Assembly: GCA_013696265.1 (NCBI GenBank)
Contig: JACCYX010000510.1
Coordinates: 1-6,111 of the forward strand
DNA length: 6,111 nt
Direction: 5' to 3'
Source: Chloroflexia bacterium
GTDB taxonomy: Bacteria; Chloroflexota; Chloroflexia; Thermomicrobiales; UBA6265
Shown here one piece after another: positions 5,886 through 6,111 of the stretch (the first letter of the stretch is position 1; each line of letters begins with the position of its first letter). The notes beneath the pieces are model-generated. The model did not search any database, was not told the DNA's origin, and saw nothing but the letters and a program-made list of their open reading frames with translations. The translations under genes were made by a program, and so were the position numbers.

Positions 5886-6111
5886 GTGACATCCCCTTCC
5901 GGCCCGCTCCGCATCCTGATCGCCGGTGGCGGAACCGGCGGCCACGTCCTTCCCGCCGCCGCCGTGATAGAAGAGTTACGCCGTCGCGACCAGCCATTCG
6001 AAGCCCTCTGGATCGGCAGCCACACGGGCGTGGAACGGAGCGTGGCCGATTCGAACGGTGTCCCGTTCGTCGCCATCCAGTCAGGCAAGTTGCGCCGCTA
6101 CCTCTCCCTGC
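5886..6111 (+). CDS. murG: MurG, lipid II-forming GlcNAc transferase (N-terminal part, truncated by window end)
   Basis: The first 75 residues of a GT28-family glycosyltransferase are present; the gene continues beyond the right edge. MurG transfers GlcNAc from UDP-GlcNAc to lipid I on the cytoplasmic face of the membrane, making lipid II for peptidoglycan. The glycine-rich loop G14-G-G-T-G-G-H20, followed by VLPA, is the classic MurG N-terminal motif. LWIGSHTGVERS and the following GVPF...I.SGKLRR stretch match the next two conserved blocks (usually IGS..G.E and a GIPF-type segment). The start is GTG, set by AGGAG nine bases upstream. It is divergent from lspA, with an intergenic region of 85 bases and a shared -10 region. 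Only the N-terminal lobe is visible, so the C-terminal UDP-GlcNAc site cannot be checked. Confidence 0.88.
   Translation, partial: MTSPSGPLRILIAGGGTGGHVLPAAAVIEELRRRDQPFEALWIGSHTGVERSVADSNGVPFVAIQSGKLRRYLSL

Overview
The window is a compact, GC-rich stretch of bacterial chromosome with six protein-coding genes and no sign of phage, IS, CRISPR or rRNA. Five genes lie head to tail on the minus strand (right to left): lspA, rluD, a MOFRL-type glycerate 2-kinase, a thiamine-diphosphate (TPP) enzyme of the acetolactate synthase-like superfamily, and an inosine/uridine-type nucleoside hydrolase. A sixth gene, murG, starts on the plus strand at 5886 and runs off the right edge. LspA and MurG indicate a peptidoglycan- and lipoprotein-making bacterium. 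The high GC, the frequent GTG starts (lspA, rluD, murG and probably the TPP gene) and the style of the proteins would suit a Chloroflexota/Thermomicrobia-like organism, but that is an impression and not a demonstrated assignment.

Layout. Positions 1-46 are the downstream flank of the nucleoside hydrolase, with a small hairpin. Positions 47-2745 hold the TPP enzyme and nucleoside hydrolase, joined by an ATGA stop/start overlap. Positions 2746-2901 are the only sizeable gap: about 156 bases, visibly poorer in GC than the genes, with several short stem-loops and no clear promoter. Positions 2902-5800 hold glycerate kinase, rluD and lspA, each overlapping the next by 1 to 4 bases (TGATG, GTGA). 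Positions 5801-5885 are the divergent lspA/murG promoter region, with a near-symmetric TATA-type -10 element that could serve both strands.

How the genes fit together. lspA-rluD is a familiar housekeeping pair (lipoprotein maturation; rRNA pseudouridylation), facing a cell-wall gene (murG). The glycerate kinase is attached to it by overlap and feeds glycerate into lower glycolysis as 2-phosphoglycerate. The TPP enzyme and nucleoside hydrolase form a second tightly coupled pair. The TPP enzyme keeps the cofactor-activating Glu, so it is not a classical glyoxylate carboligase despite the neighbouring glycerate kinase. No strong case for a wholly new system can be made. The points most worth checking are the structured leader before the TPP/nucleoside hydrolase pair, the pairing itself, an Asn-to-Ile change in a conserved LspA motif, the shared lspA/murG -10 element, and a short inverted repeat bracketing the TPP/hydrolase pair.
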